A DNA stretch of 6,900 bases. Source: Halobacteriales archaeon QS_9_68_42. GTDB lineage: Archaea; Halobacteriota; Halobacteria; Halobacteriales; Haloarculaceae. The stretch is taken from the NCBI GenBank assembly GCA_003022905.1, contig PXSE01000024.1, positions 4,325-11,224 on the forward strand. Reading direction: 5' to 3'. The notes under the pieces were generated by a model that did no database searches, had not been told where the DNA came from, and saw nothing but the letters and a program-made list of their open reading frames with translations. How positions within the stretch are numbered: the first letter of the stretch is position 1; every line of letters begins with the position of its first letter. Of this stretch, positions 5,906 to 6,900 are shown one piece after another. A program made the position numbers and the translations under genes.

Positions 5906-6136
5906 ATGTCCGACGTCGAGATAGCGTACTGCGTGCCGTGTGGGTTCCTGAACCGCGCCGTCGACCTCGCGGAGGCGCTGCTGTCGACGTTCGGCGCCGA
6001 CGTCGACAGCGTCTCGCTGGTCACGGGCGACCACGGCGTTTTCGAAGTCCGCGTCGATGAGGCCGTCGTCTTCGGCAAGGCGGAAGACGAGTACGACGTC
6101 GACGAGATAACGCGGCGAGTCCGGGCGGAACTGTAG
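5906..6136 (+). CDS. SelT/SelW/SelH (Rdx) family CxxC protein
   Basis: A 76-residue thioredoxin-like protein of the Rdx family, with the redox motif C-V-P-C (C9, C12) right after the first beta strand, VEIAYC, as in SelW, where one Cys is often selenocysteine; here both are Cys, encoded by TGC and TGT. The C-terminal part VVFGKAEDEYDVDEI (54-68) fits the last strand-and-helix of the fold. Rdx proteins are presumed thiol oxidoreductases; the substrate is not known. An in-frame ATG at 5879, two bases past the upstream stop, would add nine residues (MTGEPLPGG), but family members usually begin just before the first strand and a TATA-like patch fits the 5906 start. Its place behind the heme synthase and the CVSC membrane protein makes a role in reducing a metal-site Cys pair, such as that of CoxB, conceivable but unproven. 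Confidence 0.88.
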   Translation: MSDVEIAYCVPCGFLNRAVDLAEALLSTFGADVDSVSLVTGDHGVFEVRVDEAVVFGKAEDEYDVDEITRRVRAEL

Positions 6137-6187
6137 CCGGCGACGCCGCGGACGGTACGCACTTCTGTCGGCGGGGGAAGCGGTCGG

Positions 6188-6274
6188 TCAGCCGACGAAC
6201 CCGAACGCGAGATTGGCGGCGATCACGAGGATGCCGACGACGCCGACCAGAGGACGTGTTCTCAAAGGCGTCAT
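6188..6274 (-). CDS. Possible 28-residue single-helix membrane peptide
   Basis: A short frame from ATG at 6272-6274 to TGA at 6188-6190 encodes a basic start (MTPLRTRP) followed by one hydrophobic helix (about residues 9-27) ending FGFVG. The layout is that of a small membrane protein, and a weak TATA-like TTCATT is centred about 26 bases upstream (6298-6303, minus strand). It sits between the convergent SelW-like gene, 51 bases away, and the CysD-like gene on the same strand. No family is recognised, and a chance frame cannot be excluded at this length. Confidence 0.4.
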   Translation of the reverse strand: MTPLRTRPLVGVVGILVIAANLAFGFVG

Positions 6275-6303
6275 CCGTAAGAACGCATACACCGTCGAAT
6301 GAA

Positions 6304-6382
6304 GCAACCGCTCCCGACTTGAGGGTGGCGGTTCGGGTGGGCGGCCGCGGTTGCCCCGTCGTCCGTCCAGCGAGCGAACCGC
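6304..6382. repeat. Interleaved 8-base inverted repeats downstream of the CysD-like gene
   Basis: GCAACCGC (6304-6311) is the exact complement of GCGGTTGC (6347-6354), and GCGGTTCG (6328-6335) is the exact complement of CGAACCGC (6375-6382). The four arms share the core AACCGC/GCGGTT, so the alternative folding is two successive 6-base hairpins (6306-6311 with 6328-6333, and 6347-6352 with 6377-6382). A NotI-type palindrome GCGGCCGC sits at 6341-6348. The block begins three bases past the CysD-like stop on the minus strand, so it would be the 3' end of that transcript, and it may lie partly in the leader of the small membrane peptide. A 3'-end or processing role is possible. Confidence 0.4.
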
Positions 6383-6384
6383 TC

Positions 6385-6900
6385 CTACATGTACCCGAGG
6401 TCGCGCAGCCGTTCCATCAGGTCCTCCTTGTCCTGGGCGCGGCCGGCGCGCTCGGTGGTGTTGTCGAGGTCCTGCAGCCAGGCGGGTTCCTCGTCGGACT
6501 TCTCGGTCGAGATTTCGCTGCCGAGCGACCGGAACCCGGCGAAGTACTTCGGCGAGACCGGGATGTCTTCGTGGGTGAGGTCGTTCGGCAGGTCGTCGTA
6601 TTCGGCGGGAACGTAGCCGTCGTCGGGGTACTCCTCGACGGCCTCGGGGACGACGTAGAACCAGAAGGCGTCCCAGACGTCGGACTCGTCGAACTGCAGG
6701 ATGGGCTGGACCCGGTCGTGGGGCGGGTAGATGTCGGGGTCGTGCCGCGGCGAGAAGAACGTCTCGTCGGCGCGGGCCTCCTGTTCGTCCCACCGGATGC
6801 CCGAGATGATGCCGTCGATGCCCTCCGACTCGAGGGTGTCGTTCAGCGCGACCGTCTTCAGCAGGTGGTTGCCGACGTACGTGTCGAGCAGGAACGGGAA
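6385..6900 (-). CDS. CysD-like PAPS-reductase-family protein (C-terminal part)
   Basis: The last 171 residues and TAG stop (6385-6387) of a protein that continues beyond the right edge. The visible part matches the adenylyl-transferring PAPS reductase/CysD superfamily (N-type ATP pyrophosphatases): SGIRWDEQEARADETFF resembles the CysD region with its conserved R-x-D-E and basic residues, RVQPILQFDESDVWDAFW matches the P-[IL]-x-[DE]-W helix region, SPKYFAGFRSLGSE corresponds to the family's LYFA and FR-x-LG motifs, and TERAGRAQDKEDLMERLRDLGYM-like ending (given here in outline) mirrors the SER-x-GR...GYF tail of CysD. CysD is the ATP sulfurylase small subunit. There is no Cys in the visible part, so the ECGLH-type catalytic motif of true PAPS reductases is absent. 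Haloarchaeal members are commonly just called PAPS reductase family. No CysN partner is in view, so the reaction is unsettled. Confidence 0.85.
   Translation of the reverse strand, partial: FPFLLDTYVGNHLLKTVALNDTLESEGIDGIISGIRWDEQEARADETFFSPRHDPDIYPPHDRVQPILQFDESDVWDAFWFYVVPEAVEEYPDDGYVPAEYDDLPNDLTHEDIPVSPKYFAGFRSLGSEISTEKSDEEPAWLQDLDNTTERAGRAQDKEDLMERLRDLGYM

Noticed and set aside
5932..5943. Selenocysteine in the SelW-like motif
   Set aside because: Both positions of the motif are ordinary Cys codons (TGC and TGT); there is no in-frame TGA.
1..6900. CRISPR array, tRNA, rRNA, insertion sequence or integration site
   Set aside because: No regularly spaced repeats, cloverleaf-like sequence, transposase motifs or flanking direct repeats were found by reading either strand.

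Overview
The window looks like chromosomal DNA of a halophilic archaeon (class Halobacteria). Base composition is very GC-rich, and the soluble domains and linkers are loaded with Asp and Glu. Neighbouring genes are tightly packed, several starts have a T/A-rich hexamer centred about 27 bases upstream with no Shine-Dalgarno motif (typical of leaderless haloarchaeal transcripts), and the gene set is the aerobic heme-copper oxidase neighbourhood known from this group. I cannot name a genus from the sequence.

Layout. Positions 1-112 hold the last 36 residues of a plus-strand membrane protein of unknown identity. Immediately tail-to-tail with it lies a minus-strand block read from right to left: coxB (2853-3740, CuA subunit II), coxC (1924-2781, subunit III), a 455-residue polytopic membrane protein (395-1762), and a small C2H2 zinc-finger/one-helix membrane protein (114-398) whose GTG start overlaps the preceding stop. 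Diverging from coxB across a 98-base shared promoter region is a plus-strand block: a fused heme A synthase-like half domain plus heme O synthase CtaB (3839-5218), a six-helix membrane protein with a Cys-x-x-Cys pair in a helix (5218-5877, overlapping by one base), and a SelT/SelW/SelH-type CxxC thioredoxin-like protein (5906-6136). The right end carries a possible 28-residue membrane peptide (6188-6274, minus), a short intergenic stretch with interleaved inverted repeats, and the C-terminal 171 residues of a CysD-like PAPS-reductase-family protein (6385 to beyond 6900, minus).

How the genes fit together. coxB and coxC supply two core subunits of a cytochrome oxidase. The divergent ctaB fusion makes the prenylated heme the catalytic subunit needs. 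The membrane proteins and the CxxC protein around them are plausible assembly, metal-handling or redox factors, which is inference from position. Subunit I (coxA) is not in the window and must lie elsewhere, possibly just beyond the left edge.

The most interesting items are the 455-residue AHG/NPWRAL membrane protein coupled to a zinc-finger membrane protein, the half-size CtaA domain fused to CtaB without the usual Glu near its first heme-ligand His, and the CVSC membrane protein translationally linked to the heme synthase. No mobile element, CRISPR array, rRNA or tRNA was seen. No gene-free stretch exceeds about 160 bases.
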